NCBI RefSeq assembly: GCF_027744825.2
Contig: NC_071343.1
Span: 16,426,366-16,490,365 of the forward strand
DNA length: 64,000 nt
From: Synchiropus splendidus
Taxonomy: Eukaryota; Chordata; Actinopteri; Syngnathiformes; Callionymidae
Direction of reading: 5' to 3'
Part shown: piece by piece, positions 34,501-45,738 of the stretch
Numbering within the stretch: position 1 is the first letter of the stretch
Layout of the letters: every line of letters starts with the position of its first letter
The notes under the pieces: generated by a model
Told to the model about the DNA's origin: nothing
What the model saw: only the letters and a program-made list of their open reading frames with translations
Databases searched by the model: none
Translations under genes and position numbers: made by a program

Positions 34501-37500
34501 TTTCCACTCAGAAGATCATCATCACAGTCAGGATCAACTTGATTAAACATGAAGACAAAAACACAAAGCAGATGAAAGAGGAACAAAATATTGGGGGTGT
34601 TGTTGATAAAGAGGAGACTTTATATTTATCCAGCTGCTCCAACAGGAAGTGACATCACAAACCAACTGTAAAGGGGGAAATCTGTTCTCACTTCTCTCTT
34701 CCCAGTTTCCTGATCAGGAATCTGTCCTTTGAGAGCAATTGAAAGATTTGGCCTTAAAAAGTTCCTCAAAGTCATGATCCACTGGATCAGACTGACTGTT
34801 GCAGCAGTCACATGACAGGAGAATGTGGAGACGATCCTTTGATGGTTCTCCCTCAGAGGCTCAGGACTGTGAAGCTGCTTTTATACTGCAGCTAAAATGA
34901 CTGGGATCAGTGGGTCAGGATGGTAGTTTTGTGCACTATGATCGGGTCGTCCTGGTGTGTGGACCCAGGTCAAACAAGCCTGCAGTAGAAATGGGTTTTT
35001 ATCAGGCCTGGCCCGACAGCTCATCCCACCTTCACCAGCTAATGTCCCTGACGTCTGCATTGTTGTACGCGTCTGTCCTGCTCTGTTTGTCACCCAAACT
35101 GATGCAGAGACTGTTTTATTAGACCGATTTATCAACCCTCTCCTCTTGAACTCAATACGATGAGGACTTGTTACGTTTACCCCACAGAGTGATAAAACAA
35201 CTGGTCCACTTTCATGTGAGTCCTCATCATCACATGTGCACCTGTCACAGTAACATGACTGCAGGAGGAACCTGCTGGAGACTGATGCCACTGAGAATCA
35301 GCTGCTGCATTGAAGAGCAAACTGATGAGAAACTGTGACTCTCTGAAGCTGGAGTCTCCACCTCTGACTTTCACATTTCAGCTCTGAAGCTGGACACATG
35401 ATGTGTTCTGACCTGAGAGTCTCCAGGTGACAGTGTGGACTCTTCAGTCCAGCAGACAGCAGCTCCACTCCTGGATCCTTCAGGTTCTCGTTGCAGCTCA
35501 GGTCCAGTTGTGTCAGACGAGAGGACGGAGAGCTGAGGACTGAGGACAGAAGGGAACCACTTCTCCCTGATAGCTGACAGTCTCTCAGTCTGAATAAAAA
35601 GAACAAGGAAATCAAATGTTCATGTTCAGTTCACATTATCAGAGATGTTTCAGTGTTTGATCCACTCACAGAACTTCCTTTGAAGCTTGGACCACAGGCA
35701 GCAGCCTCTCAAGAGCCTCCTCTGAAGCAGAGTATTTCTTCAGGTCAAATACCTCCAGATCTTCCTCTGAGGACAGTAAGATGAAGGCCAGGGTGGACCA
35801 CTGAGCAGGAGACAGTTGATCTGTGGAGAGACGTCCTGATCTCAACTCCTGTTGGACCTGCTCCACTAGAGAAGTGTCCTTCACTTCACTCAGACAGTGG
35901 AACAGGTTGATGACTCTCTCTGGAGACACTTTCTCACTGATCTTCTTCTTGATGAGCTCTGCTGTGTCCTGATGGGTCCAAGAGCTACTTCCTGTCTGGG
36001 TCAACAAACCTGGAAGGAGACTCTGGCTGCTCTGCAGAGAAAGACCCAGAAGGAAGCGCAGGAACAAGTCCAGATGTCCATTTGGACTTTCTACAGCTTC
36101 ATTTATTGTTCTCTGATAGAACTGCCATGGAAGAAGTTTGTTTCTAAAGAGTCTTGTCAGTACAGATGTTTGTTGTGAATCAAGCAGGTCAACTCCAGAG
36201 TTGAAGAACATCAGGTGGACATGAAGAGCAGCCAGAAACTCCTGAAGACTCAGGTGGATGAAGCAGAAGACCTTGTCCTGGTACAGTCCTCTCTCCTCTC
36301 TGAAGATCTGTGTGAAGACTCCAGAGTAAACTGCAGCAGCTGTGATGTCGATGCCACACTCTGTGAGGTCTGATTCATAGAAGATCAAGTTTCCTCTCTG
36401 CAGCTGCTCAAAAGCCAGTTTTCCCAAAGACTCAATCATCTTCCTGCTCTCAGGATCCCAAACTGTGTCTGTCCCAGCTCCTCCATGGTACTTGATCTTC
36501 TTGACTTTGGCCTGAACCACCAGGAAGTGGATGTACATCTCAGTCAGGGTCTTGGGCAGCTCTCTGGTCTCTCTGCTCTTCAACATGTCCTCCAGAACTG
36601 TGGCAGTGATCCAGCAGAAGATGGGGATGTGACACATGATGTAGAGGCTTCGTGAGCTCCTGATGTGAGAGATGATGGTGGTCTGCTCCTCATCTCTGAA
36701 CCTCTTCCTGAAGTACTCCTCCTTCTGGAGGTCAGTGAACCCTCTGACCTCTGTCACCATGTCCACACACTCAGGAGGGATCTGATTGGCTGCTGCAGGT
36801 CGTGTGGTTATCCAGAGGTGAGCTGAGGGAAGCAGCTTCCCCCTGATGAGGTTGGTCAGCAGGATGTCTACTGAGGTGGACTCTGTAGCTTCTGTCAGGA
36901 CCCGACTGTTGAAGTCCAGAGGGAGTCGACACTCGTCCAGACCGTCCAAGATGAACAGAACCTGGACTCCTTCAAAGCTGCTGAGTCCTGATTCTTTGGT
37001 TTCAGGAAAGAAGCGATGAACAAGTTCCACCAAACTCAACTTCTTCTCTTTCAGCAGGTTCAGCTCTCTGAAGGTGAAAGGAAACATGAGCTGGAAGTTC
37101 TGGTGGGCTTTGTCTTCAGCCCAGTCCAGAGTCAGCTTCTGTGTCAGGAGGGTCTTCCCAATGCCAGCCACGCCCTTCGTCAGCAGGCTCCTGATTGGTC
37201 CCTCTCTCTCAGGTGAGGCTTTAAAGAGGTCTTCTTGTCTGATGGTAGTTTCTGCTTTGGTCTGGTTCCTGGTTGCTGCTTCGATCTGTCGGACCTCGTG
37301 CTCCTGGTTGACTTGGTCTGTGCCCCCCTCAGTGATGTAGAGCTCTGTGTAGATCTGATTCAGAGGGGCGGAGTTTCCTGTTTTAGCCACCCCCTCAAAC
37401 ACACTGTGGAACTTCTTCTGCAGGCTCCTCTTCAGTCGTCCTGCACACGCTCCACCACGACTTACTGAGTGAAGAGAGAAGTCACATGATCAGAGGATGC

Positions 37501-40016
37501 TGGAAGGTGAAGCTGATCAAGCTCCAGATCATTCTTCTAATCAGCTCCAGGTATTTCAGCTAAGAAGGACTTTTAGACTGAAGGATTCACATTCAGCAGG
37601 TTGAAGGTTCAAATCCTCTTACTGCTCCACACACAACCAGCAAGCTCCTCCTCCTCCATGCTCCTCAGGAGGTTCATGATGAAGTCCAGGAAAGCTTCTC
37701 TGCTGCTCCTCATCTGCTCCTCATCACACTTCACCTTCACCTCTTCCTCATCATCCTGGTATTTGGGATCATCTGGACTGAGGAACCTTTGGACTCTCCT
37801 CACTTCCTTCTTCACCAGGGTCATGACAGTCTGCTCAAGCAGCTGAAACACAAACATGTGACCTGATCATGTGACAGAGAGAAAACCTGCTGACGTTCAG
37901 AGGTGACCAGAATCCCGACTGGTGAGTTAGCATCTGTTGTAGTTAGCAGGAGGGTCTAACACTTGAACACACCTGAAGTGTGGAGTCCAGATCTGTCTGA
38001 TGCTGCTGGACACACTGGAGACTCAGAACATCTGAGACCTGCTGATCCTCACTGTGAAGAACATCAGCAGCAGTAAATCAGCTCTACTTTCACAAGGACA
38101 CTGATGATCTGATGAAGGTCAAGACTCAGACCTGACTCTTCCAGGTGCAGCCCAGCTGTAACAGAACAATCTCGCTCCAGATTCATGGAAACCAGATGAA
38201 ACAGACGTGAACTTTGTGACACACTTAAGTCATGAGTTCATGTTTCATCAGTTCAGTTCACTGCTTCTTCTCTGGAATGTGCAGTTTCCTCGTCGTGGAG
38301 CAGCACTTTTGACTCCAGTTGAATAAACACCAGATCCTGCCATAACAACCAGCATTTCCAGATAGTGGGAAGAATAAAGACAGTCTCATCTGATCTCATA
38401 AAAATGCTTCCAGAAGACTTGGAGGATCAGAACGTAGGACGTTGTTTAGAATTCTGCTGCTCGATGCAATAACTGAAAACCTGTTGTCCATGCTGACATA
38501 TCAACTGAGATGAAGCTGGTGAACATCTGAGCGCTTCAGGCCAAGTAGAAGGAGCCTCAGAGACCTTTGATCACACCCAACAATCACATGAGTGGAGAGG
38601 GACAGAAAACCTCACCTTTCTCCTGAATGCTCTTGTCCACCTTTGAAATCAATAAGAAGATCCATCGACCTGTCACTCTTCAGAGACACACAGCTGAGTT
38701 CAGACTCTTCTGGTTTCTCCTGTTTAAACCTGATGGAGACTCAACTTTGATCAACACTGTGATTCACCGTCTGACCGCTAGAGGTCCTCTCAGTGTTCCT
38801 CCTGCTCAGTCTCTCACCTGCTCCTCCTCTGATGGTCCTGTCCTCCACTGAAGTCAATATATCTTCCCATCGACGCATCACTCTTCAGAGACACAAAGCT
38901 GGAAGCAGGTCCAGGTCCGTGTCCTCGTCCAGCAGCTTCTGATGTGAGTGGCTTTGTTCTGAACACAGAAGTTGCAGTGTGAAAATGATTTCAAGTATTT
39001 GGAGCTCTGACAGGAGAACTGATCTTCTCACCTCTGAGCTCTGGTCTGGCTGCCATGGTCCTCACCCAGAGGGGCTTTAGAGGGAGGAGCTTCCTCCTCT
39101 GTGTCCACACCTTCACACAAACACAGCAGCATCATCACGGATGGTTCTTGTCAACAACAGAACTTCAGTCATCAGATTCAGAGCAGCAGGACAAAGTCAA
39201 TCTCACTCTGCCTTGGACTTGCATAAATGAACACGTCGAGACCACGACGGCGCCATGCTATCCAACTCTGCTGCGTTTGACAGCCGACACCGGGGTGTGA
39301 CAGGTGTGGAGAGTGTGGTGGACTTTGGTTCACGTCCCCCATTAGGGTTCACTGATCGCGGACACACTCTCACAGGCAGCGCTAATACTACGACCCGGCA
39401 TCAGTTAGAGACCATTAACAAATTCTGATTCGGGCAATGTGTCTTCAAAGATGCCGATGAAAAAAAAAACATTTTAATCAAGAGAAAAGATTTTTCATCA
39501 CATGGGACAAAGGACTGACAGTTTGTGTGATGATTTGGAGAATAGAATATGACTAAGATGATCATGTATTCACACGACTTCTTATATTTCTTCAATAGCA
39601 TCAAGGAAATGTGTCCAAACTGGTCCATAGTTAAAGTAGACTGTTAACAGACATGAGACACAGCAGACAGACGGCTCAATTTAACCCCTAAATAAAGCTG
39701 GCAGAGCTGTCTGTCAGAGACAAGAAATGTGAAACATTGCATTTCTCATCTCTACAGTCAATTTACGATTATATTTAAACATAAAATGATGATGTCGGAG
39801 ACAAACTCCACTACTAGGTTTCATCATAAAACAGACTCAAGAGAGACTGTAGTGTCCGACATATGGAATATGATACATAATATGACATGATATGATGATA
39901 ATATATTCAAATGACCAAATGTATCTTCATATTTTCTTGTCCATATCGCCCATCCCTTGTGGACAGGTGGGAGGTCACTGACCTGGGAGCAGCTCTCTGC
40001 TCTGACTTCTGTCCAT
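25013..40016 (-). CDS. NLR-2: intact FISNA-NACHT-LRR-B30.2 receptor
   Basis: Inverted paralogue of NLR-1 and the only complete open NLR in the window. Exons in transcript order: 40016-39983, 39110-39032, 38958-38818, 38729-38616, 38051-37973, 37842-37623, 37464-35670, 35589-35413, 34405-34232, 28103-27927, 26856-26680, 26581-26408, 26210-26164, 25545-25013. All introns are GT-AG with consistent phase; the total is 3,921 nt (1,306 aa). Walker A GVAGIGKT lies at about 320-327, Walker B at 392-400, four A-type LRR exons and one B-type follow, then B30.2. The family is thought to act as cytosolic sensors that oligomerise through NACHT. The intron between 34,232 and 28,103 is 6.1 kb because of inserted DNA. 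Exon lengths differ from NLR-1 only by multiples of three. The ligand is unknown. Confidence 0.92.
26164..28103 (-). CDS. NLR-2 LRR exons 10-13
   Basis: 28,103-27,927 ([23 protein letters not shown]), 26,856-26,680 ([13 protein letters not shown]), 26,581-26,408 (B-type, [17 protein letters not shown]) and the 47 nt cap exon 26,210-26,164. All are open and in phase. Intron DNA at 26,860-27,920 contains no exon. Confidence 0.88.
28590..28981. mobile_element. 392 bp MITE with ~60 bp terminal inverted repeats
   Basis: CACTGCCCTATTTGCTTCTT onward at 28,601-28,655 is the inverse of 28,917-28,975. AGTGAC flanks both ends (28,584-28,589 and 28,982-28,987). The homologous site in unit 3 (about 55,035) is empty. 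Inside, a 26 bp unit containing GACGTCATTTCCTGTCC and CATGCGCAC is present twice in tandem. There is no coding capacity. Confidence 0.85.
30017..30246 (+). pseudogene. Exon-like fragment of unknown zinc-binding family
   Basis: It follows TTTCTTGCAG and ends before GTAAGTTTG. The peptide, read across frame changes at two A-runs (about 30,053-30,062 and 30,100-30,107), has [14 protein letters not shown] and then [43 protein letters not shown]. The CxxC...CxxH spacing suggests a small zinc-binding module. I believe similar sequences recur in fish genomes but do not know a function. The frameshifts suggest a pseudogene. Confidence 0.35.
30510..30636 (+). pseudogene. Possible second exon of the same unknown family
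   Basis: Open stretch [20 protein letters not shown] followed by [15 protein letters not shown] and then GTAAGTA, a good donor. It lies 260 bp after the previous exon-like piece, as a next exon would. There is no independent domain support. Confidence 0.3.
30650..30960. repeat. Fish interspersed repeat (SINE/LINE tail-like)
   Basis: Phrases such as TTGATTTGTATAGTGCG, GGAGCCAGTGCAGAGAC, GTCCAGGCGGGAGAATATGA and AAGGCATGAATTC belong to a repeat that I recognise as widespread in fish introns. No reading frame. Confidence 0.4.
32990..33060 (+). other. Possible noncoding terminal exon with polyadenylation signal
   Basis: CTCTCTTTCAG precedes 33,000 and AATAAA occurs at about 33,053. An upstream donor (GGAAG/TAAGAG) lies at about 32,599. 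The sequence between has no meaningful frame. A two-exon noncoding transcript is possible but unproven. Confidence 0.25.
33640..33975 (+). pseudogene. DIRS-like reverse transcriptase fragment
   Basis: Across a frame change the + strand reads [19 protein letters not shown] at about 33,880-33,940. The YFLVPKK-G--RP-LDL block is the start of DIRS-type RT. Upstream is an S/L-rich open frame from 33,556. It is truncated at the junction with NLR-2 intron near 33,985. Confidence 0.45.
34232..35589 (-). CDS. NLR-2 LRR exons 8-9
   Basis: 35,589-35,413 (177 nt, [15 protein letters not shown]) and 34,405-34,232 (174 nt, [15 protein letters not shown] with [12 protein letters not shown], one codon shorter). 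Both end ETLR before GTCAGAAC. They are the first two ribonuclease-inhibitor-type LRR units. Confidence 0.9.
35670..37464 (-). CDS. NLR-2 exon 7, intact FISNA-NACHT exon
   Basis: 1,795 nt with no stop. FISNA, Walker A GVAGIGKT, Walker [10 protein letters not shown] followed by CRLPLD (the Arg codon CGA at 36,926-36,928 is TGA in NLR-1), ITTRPAAA and [11 protein letters not shown] are all present. About 20 residues differ from NLR-1, five of them clustered in [12 protein letters not shown] against [12 protein letters not shown]. Confidence 0.93.
37623..37842 (-). CDS. NLR-2 exon 6, pre-FISNA helical exon
   Basis: It encodes [16 protein letters not shown] and [15 protein letters not shown], 220 nt, with acceptor and donor at the same places as NLR-1. 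It differs from NLR-1 by only a few residues. Confidence 0.8.
37973..40016 (-). CDS. NLR-2 exons 1-5, N-terminal short-repeat exons
   Basis: [12 protein letters not shown], then [18 protein letters not shown], then two duplicate-type exons with [14 protein letters not shown] and [18 protein letters not shown], then a 79 nt exon. Exon 2 is one codon shorter and exon 3 two codons longer than in NLR-1, both in frame. Confidence 0.8.
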
Positions 40017-40940
40017 GTTTGGAGGTGGAGCTTCCAGCTGAGCTCAGCTTCTTCTTCTGCTCTGCTCACAGAAACTCGTTCATCGATGGAGCTCACCCTG
40101 TGCGCGAGCTGCTGTGTCCTGTAAAAGATCAGAATCAGAGCTGCTGTTCATGTTTGTCGTTCACATTCAATGCCACACTTCGGTTCATGATGGACGAGAC
40201 TCGCCGGTGAGAAACACAGAACGTCGAAGAACACACTTCTTCAGCTGTCTCCGCCGGTCACGCCTAAACACTGACACCTACTGGCGGGAATTGATACTCG
40301 CTCTCATTTTTATTACCCTCACAAGTTGAGAGAATAAGTTGTAACAACGATTATTCGATAATATTTGCAAATGAACAAGTGATAACGACTCGATTCAGAC
40401 TATTCCCCAGAATGAGGAGGGAATAATCCGGAACATTCGCTGCGTCGTTTTGTTTTACTCCCTTTTTGCAAGAAGTTCACGTTTGGAAGCTTCAAAACAC
40501 AGATGCACGATGACACCACCGTTCGACAAACTCACCGTTTCCTCTTCAGATGCTTTATTTAGCTTCCCTTCTCTCACAACCTTCAGTGACGGTCAAAAGA
40601 ACCCAAGTGCCACGAACTTTGATTTGACTTTCACTTCCCTATACTGTCAGGCTGAGTCAGAACAAAGATCGTCTCCGCCAACAGGAAGTATTACTCCACC
40701 GCTGGAGCTGGGACAGGGATGAGGCGAGTCTGGGACAGAGCGCTACTTGGTTTATGACTTTGTCACAGCCAAACTGCACAGAAGCGCACATTCAGAGCTG
40801 GACACGCACCGGCACATCTTCACTTCTGGAGAGACGTCACTCTTTCGGCAACCCCTCCCACATGCAGCGGCCCCCCGCTCACACACGCAGGGAGTGATGG
40901 GCAAAACAGTCCGTTTTAATGACTCAGTTCATTAACTGTC
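39983..40940 (-). other. NLR-2 upstream region
   Basis: Inverted counterpart of 4,760-5,747. It has lost about 57 bp relative to the left arm near 40,695. No TATA box is evident. Confidence 0.5.
40629..40638 (-). promoter_or_regulatory. EICE-type (ETS-IRF) motif upstream of NLR-2
   Basis: On the gene strand this reads GGAAGTGAAA, fitting the ETS-IRF composite pattern GGAANNGAAA. The left arm has A instead of G at one base, giving an ISRE-like GAAAGTGAAAG. About 610 bp upstream of the start codon. Confidence 0.35.
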
Positions 40941-42099
40941 GTTCAGTAAAAAGAACAAATCTTTTTTGAGTCTTACGGTTCTTAGTTTCGCCACCTAGCG
41001 GCGACACGCAATACTGCGATTGAAGTGTGCTTGGATTTAAACGTCAATTTAGTTGACTTTACCAACATATTACAAATAAAACAAAGTGTCAAACATGGCA
41101 TGTTGTTAAACAGTTTTGACCAAATTTTGCAATTTCTCTGTTTACAGACACACTGCATGCATTTTACTGCTTGAATGAAGAAGTGGTTGGGCATCATTGC
41201 ATGGTATCAATGTCCAACCTCAGAGCCTCTGATGCCTTAGACTTATGCATGACAACCATATTAATCATGAGGCATGGTCTAAATCATCTTGGCCTGGTGT
41301 TTGCCACCATGTGAACAAGTAAAAGGTCAGCAAAATATCACCACTGAGGGAAGAATGCAGGCACTCTGATCAGGGTAATGTTAGAAGACAAATAAAATAA
41401 CAGAGGAAGATTTTAAAAACTGTTTGTTTTTTTTGTTTTTTTTCAAAACATAACAAGAATAAATGACTCTCCAGCACATGGAACAGGTTCTGCAGCATCC
41501 TCCTTGACACCCCACAGGAACAGGGTCTGAGAGACAAGAATGTTCGTGGTCACACACACACTGCGCCAGCAACATGGTTTTAGCACAGAAAAAGTACCTG
41601 CAATGGGACCATACCCCCTGTATTGCCCACATGTATTTTTGTGTGAGGTCTGGCGGGACGAAAGGGTCGAAAGGGGGAAGAGAGAGAAACAGGGCACACT
41701 CAGGGAACAGAGCAACAGGGAAGAGAGGGGACTCCAGATGAATGGAAAGTGGCTTTGGATATTGCCACCATTCTCCAATCCTGGTGCTGAAAGGTAAGTA
41801 GTTTAAAGTTTTGAATGAACGGCAGCTACTGAACCACATCACTGTGGTCATTTTGATGAGAGGAGATCTGTGCAAAAAACAAAGCCCTCAATCTTAAGCC
41901 ACACCTGTAAAGAGTCTGCTGGACTCCCAGGTGAGAGAAGTGAACTCAGCATTTGGCAGAGTGGAATCCATTTCCACCATCCAGGTTTCATTAAGCACAG
42001 AAGGCAGATGAGACGGTGAAGACTGTCCTCGCAGCTGTAGCACCTGTGAATTCAAGGAGAGGATAAAATGTATGAGACCTTGTACTACATCAGACCTTG

Positions 42100-42100
<1 letters not shown>
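40940..42100. other. Unassigned NLR-2 5' flank
   Basis: Counterpart of 3,608-4,770. Contains no supported gene. Confidence 0.5.

Positions 42101-42101
<1 letters not shown>

Positions 42102-42180
<79 letters not shown>
42102..42180. repeat. (AT)n microsatellite
   Basis: About 39 AT units; one of two tracts bracketing 42,181-42,248. Confidence 0.97.
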
Positions 42181-42182
<2 letters not shown>

Positions 42183-42245
42183 TATGACACATCTTCACTT
42201 AAAAAAATACAAATACAAATCATTATTTCTAACCTTGTCAATCAA

Positions 42246-42369
<124 letters not shown>

Positions 42370-42838
42370 ACTTACAGTCCCCAGGAAACATGGTTAGGTC
42401 TGAGTGTTGAGTGGTTGAGTATAATAAAAAGCAAAAGTACCAGTGAACTGCTGTTGTCTCCCAAAATATGACAATGGGGACTGTTGAACATGGAGGGAGA
42501 CAGGAGGAACAGCTCGACCTTCTTCTTTCCTTACTATCATCAATCCCTCCAGGAGATGGCGATGTTGCTATTGCCAACTATTAACCACCAATCCCCGCAA
42601 GTGTCCTGCAGTGGAAGCAGTCAACCGCCGCCCCTATAAGCGGCACGTGCGTCGCCATGTTCCCTCTCGTTTGAGTTGATCATTTTGTACTTTTCTTCAT
42701 CAAAAGCTCAAAAGGAGAGCAAAGTGTTGTCTTGAACGGAGAGATTTAACATCAACTTCTACGACATATACTCGGACCAGGCACTTTGGGCGTCACCTGG
42801 CTCCTTCACTCCAACACCGTCACATTTAACATTAGTTC

Positions 42839-43055
42839 TGTTATGTATTTGCAAAAATACTGTGTTATTTTATTTTTATAAAATAGAAGCACTACTTTTT
42901 GTTGGGTAGAAATACATCAATCGTGCATAAGTGATTCGCCTGCCCATTAATACATGTGTGTGTTTGTAGTCCGGTAGTTCAGGAAAATAAATGGATGCAA
43001 AAGAGTATCACTGGCTGAGTTCCTAATTGTTTGCATGCACGTCGGGAATATAACA
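42839..43055 (+). repeat. Gypsy-1 5' LTR
   Basis: 217 bp, TG...CA ends, followed by the primer-binding-like site. It looks identical to the 3' LTR. Confidence 0.95.
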
Positions 43056-43236
43056 AAACTGGCGACGAGGCTACAAGAATCCTAAGCGAACTACCCTATG
43101 ACGGAGAGTAAGGACTTAATGGAAGTCGTTTTTTTTTTTCTTCTCTCTCGCCGTGACAGCACCTGCAAGAAAGGCTTGTACGTGTATCGGAGACGCAGCT
43201 ACCCTTCCGCTGGTAAAGTAGACCTCTCGAAGAATA

Positions 43237-45738
43237 ATGTCGGGAAGCGTCGGTCATATGGATGTTTTTGATGGCACGCTGGAAGATTGGACGACATATG
43301 TGGAGAGGGTGGAACAGTACTGTCTGGCAAACAGAGTGCATGAGGACAGAAAAGTTGCAGTCCTGCTCAGCGTCATGGGCGCAAAGACCTATAACTTGTT
43401 GCGCAGCTTAATTGCTCCCACTAAACCCGCAGACAAAACGTTTGCCGAGATAACGGAGGTCCTGAGACGACATTTAAATCCGACACCACTGGTGATAGCG
43501 GAGCGTTTCAGGTTTCACAAAAGAAATCAGTCGAGGAGCGAGTCTGTGTCGGAGTATATGGCAGAGCTGCGTAGGTTGTCTGAGCATTGTCAGTTCGGGG
43601 AAGGGCTCTCTGATGCGCTGAGAGACCGGCTCGTTTGTGGACTTCATAATGAGGGCATACAAAAACGCCTATTGTCTGAGGATGGACTGACATTAAATCG
43701 AGCATTAGAGATTGCTATTTCTCTGGAAACTGCTGCTAAAGATGCAGATGAGCTGCAAGGAAAGAACACAGCCGCCAACTCCCTGCACAAGATCCAGTCT
43801 AAGCAACACGATAAAGGTGTTAAGCCCTGCTACAGATGTGGGAAAAAGTCTCATAACCCGTCTGATTGCTGGTTTAAAGACAAAGTGTGTCGACAGTGCA
43901 ATAAAAAAGGACACATACAGAAAATGTGCAAGTCAAAATACAGTGACAGAAATAGAAACAGAGAGGAGAGAAGAGACAGAAAAGTTCATGAAGTAACACA
44001 CACAGATTCCAGTGATTCAAATGAGGAGAGTATGGCTTGCATGGAGTTGTATTCAACAGAACATGATCACAATGAAATCATTTGGATTGAATTAAAGGTG
44101 AATGGTGTCAAACTGAAAATGGAACTGGACACTGGATCAGCATTGTCCATCATAAGTTTGAAAGATTACAAGAGGTACTTCCCAGAAATGAAACTGAAGA
44201 GTACAAATGTCAGATTTAAGACATACACTGGTGAAAAGATTATACCAGTGGGGAAGCTGAAAGTAAAAGTCAAGTATGAGAATCAAAAGTGCAACCTGGA
44301 GTTGTATGTGCTCAAACAAGGAGGAGTACCATTATTTGGACGACAGTGGCTGAAACGTATAAACCTGAACTGGAATGCAATAAAAGCACTGCAAGCCACA
44401 AGCAAAGAAAGATCTGATTGTATAAGGAAACAAGTACAACAGATATTGGACAAACATGCTGAGGTGTTTAAAGAAGGCATTGGTAGACTGAAAAATATTA
44501 AAGCTCGTATCGAGCTAGATGATAAGGCGAAGCCAAGGTTTCACAAGTCACGTCCTGTACCATACGCACTACGTCCCAAAGTGGAAGCTGAGCTTCAACA
44601 TCTGATGCAGCAAGGGATATTGTCTAAAGTGGATTGGTCTGAGTGGGCCACGCCAATAGTTCCTGTTGGAAAAAAGAACAGCGACAAAATCAGAATCTGC
44701 GGAGATTTCAAGGTGACCATCAACCCCGTAATGCATGCCGATCAGTATCCACTACCAAAAATCGACGACATTTTTACAGCAATGACTCATGGCAAGCGGT
44801 TCTCAAAGATTGACCTTGCCCAGGCATATTTACAAATGGAGATGGAAGAATCATCCAAGAAATACCTGACCATTAACACGCACAAGGGTCTGTTTCAGTA
44901 TAACAGATTAGTGTTTGGCATCAGTAGCGCCCCTGCAATTTGGCAACGTGCAATGGACCAAGTAATTCAAGGCATTCCAAATACACAGTGTTACTTGGAT
45001 GACATCATTGTAACAGGTCCAGATGATGCCAGTCATTTGGATAACCTTGACCAGGTATTATCAAGACTGGAAGAATATGGCCTGAGAGTGAATGAAAGTA
45101 AATGTGAGTTCTTAAAAGACTCCATTGAATACTGTGGTCACAAAATTGACAGACGTGGTCTTCACAAGACACAAGAAAAGGTTGACGCTGTCCTGAATGC
45201 TCCTGAACCAGAAAATGTCAGCCAGTTACGCTCATTTTTGGGACTAGTTAATTACTATCACAAGTTTTTGCCCAATCTAGCAACTGTTTTACACCCTCTA
45301 AACCTGTTGCTACAGAAAAACACCAAGTGGAACTGGACATGTGACTGTGCAAAAGCTTTCAGAGCAGCAAAACAACTGATAACGTCAGATGAAGTTCTAA
45401 CTCATTTCGACCCAGAACTTCCAGTACGTCTTGCTACAGATGCATCACCATATGGCATAGGTGCGGTATTGTCACACAGAATGGACGATGGCACAGAGCG
45501 ACCCATCGCTTTTGCCTCCAGGTCCCTGACAACTGCTGAGCACAATTATTCCCAAATAGATCGAGAAGCCCTGAGCCTGGTATGGGGTGTGAAGAAGTTC
45601 AATCAGTATCTGTACGGAAAAAGATTCACCCTGATTACTGATCACAGACCTCTAGTGTCCATTTTCAGCCCCCACAAAGGTGTCCCAAGTGGTTATTCCA
45701 CCAAAACTACGCTCGAAAGTTCTCACTTCATTGCATGA
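43237..45738 (+). CDS. Gypsy-1 gag-pol (gag, protease, RT, RNase H)
   Basis: 833 codons in one frame. The gag N-terminal region (about 1-190) has the retrotransposon gag pattern (LRRHLNPTPLVIAERFRFHK, VSEYMAELRRLS). Two CCHC zinc knuckles follow near 205-240 (CYRCGKKSHNPSDC and CRQCNKKGHIQKMC). The protease has LDTGSALSI near 297, RT has FGISSAP and YLDDIIVTG near 586, and RNase H has TDASPYGIGAVLSH near 733 and TDHRPL. After KGVP the frame leaves RNase H and ends in 15 unrelated residues because downstream sequence was deleted and the integrase continues in another frame. Belongs to the K02A2.6-like Gypsy group. RT residues look intact. Confidence 0.93.
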   Translation: MSGSVGHMDVFDGTLEDWTTYVERVEQYCLANRVHEDRKVAVLLSVMGAKTYNLLRSLIAPTKPADKTFAEITEVLRRHLNPTPLVIAERFRFHKRNQSRSESVSEYMAELRRLSEHCQFGEGLSDALRDRLVCGLHNEGIQKRLLSEDGLTLNRALEIAISLETAAKDADELQGKNTAANSLHKIQSKQHDKGVKPCYRCGKKSHNPSDCWFKDKVCRQCNKKGHIQKMCKSKYSDRNRNREERRDRKVHEVTHTDSSDSNEESMACMELYSTEHDHNEIIWIELKVNGVKLKMELDTGSALSIISLKDYKRYFPEMKLKSTNVRFKTYTGEKIIPVGKLKVKVKYENQKCNLELYVLKQGGVPLFGRQWLKRINLNWNAIKALQATSKERSDCIRKQVQQILDKHAEVFKEGIGRLKNIKARIELDDKAKPRFHKSRPVPYALRPKVEAELQHLMQQGILSKVDWSEWATPIVPVGKKNSDKIRICGDFKVTINPVMHADQYPLPKIDDIFTAMTHGKRFSKIDLAQAYLQMEMEESSKKYLTINTHKGLFQYNRLVFGISSAPAIWQRAMDQVIQGIPNTQCYLDDIIVTGPDDASHLDNLDQVLSRLEEYGLRVNESKCEFLKDSIEYCGHKIDRRGLHKTQEKVDAVLNAPEPENVSQLRSFLGLVNYYHKFLPNLATVLHPLNLLLQKNTKWNWTCDCAKAFRAAKQLITSDEVLTHFDPELPVRLATDASPYGIGAVLSHRMDDGTERPIAFASRSLTTAEHNYSQIDREALSLVWGVKKFNQYLYGKRFTLITDHRPLVSIFSPHKGVPSGYSTKTTLESSHFIA

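Noticed and set aside
35897..36178. Frames antisense to NLR exons, also 9,284-9,565 and 37,016-37,340
   Set aside because: Shadow frames of the GC-rich NACHT exons in the opposite strand.
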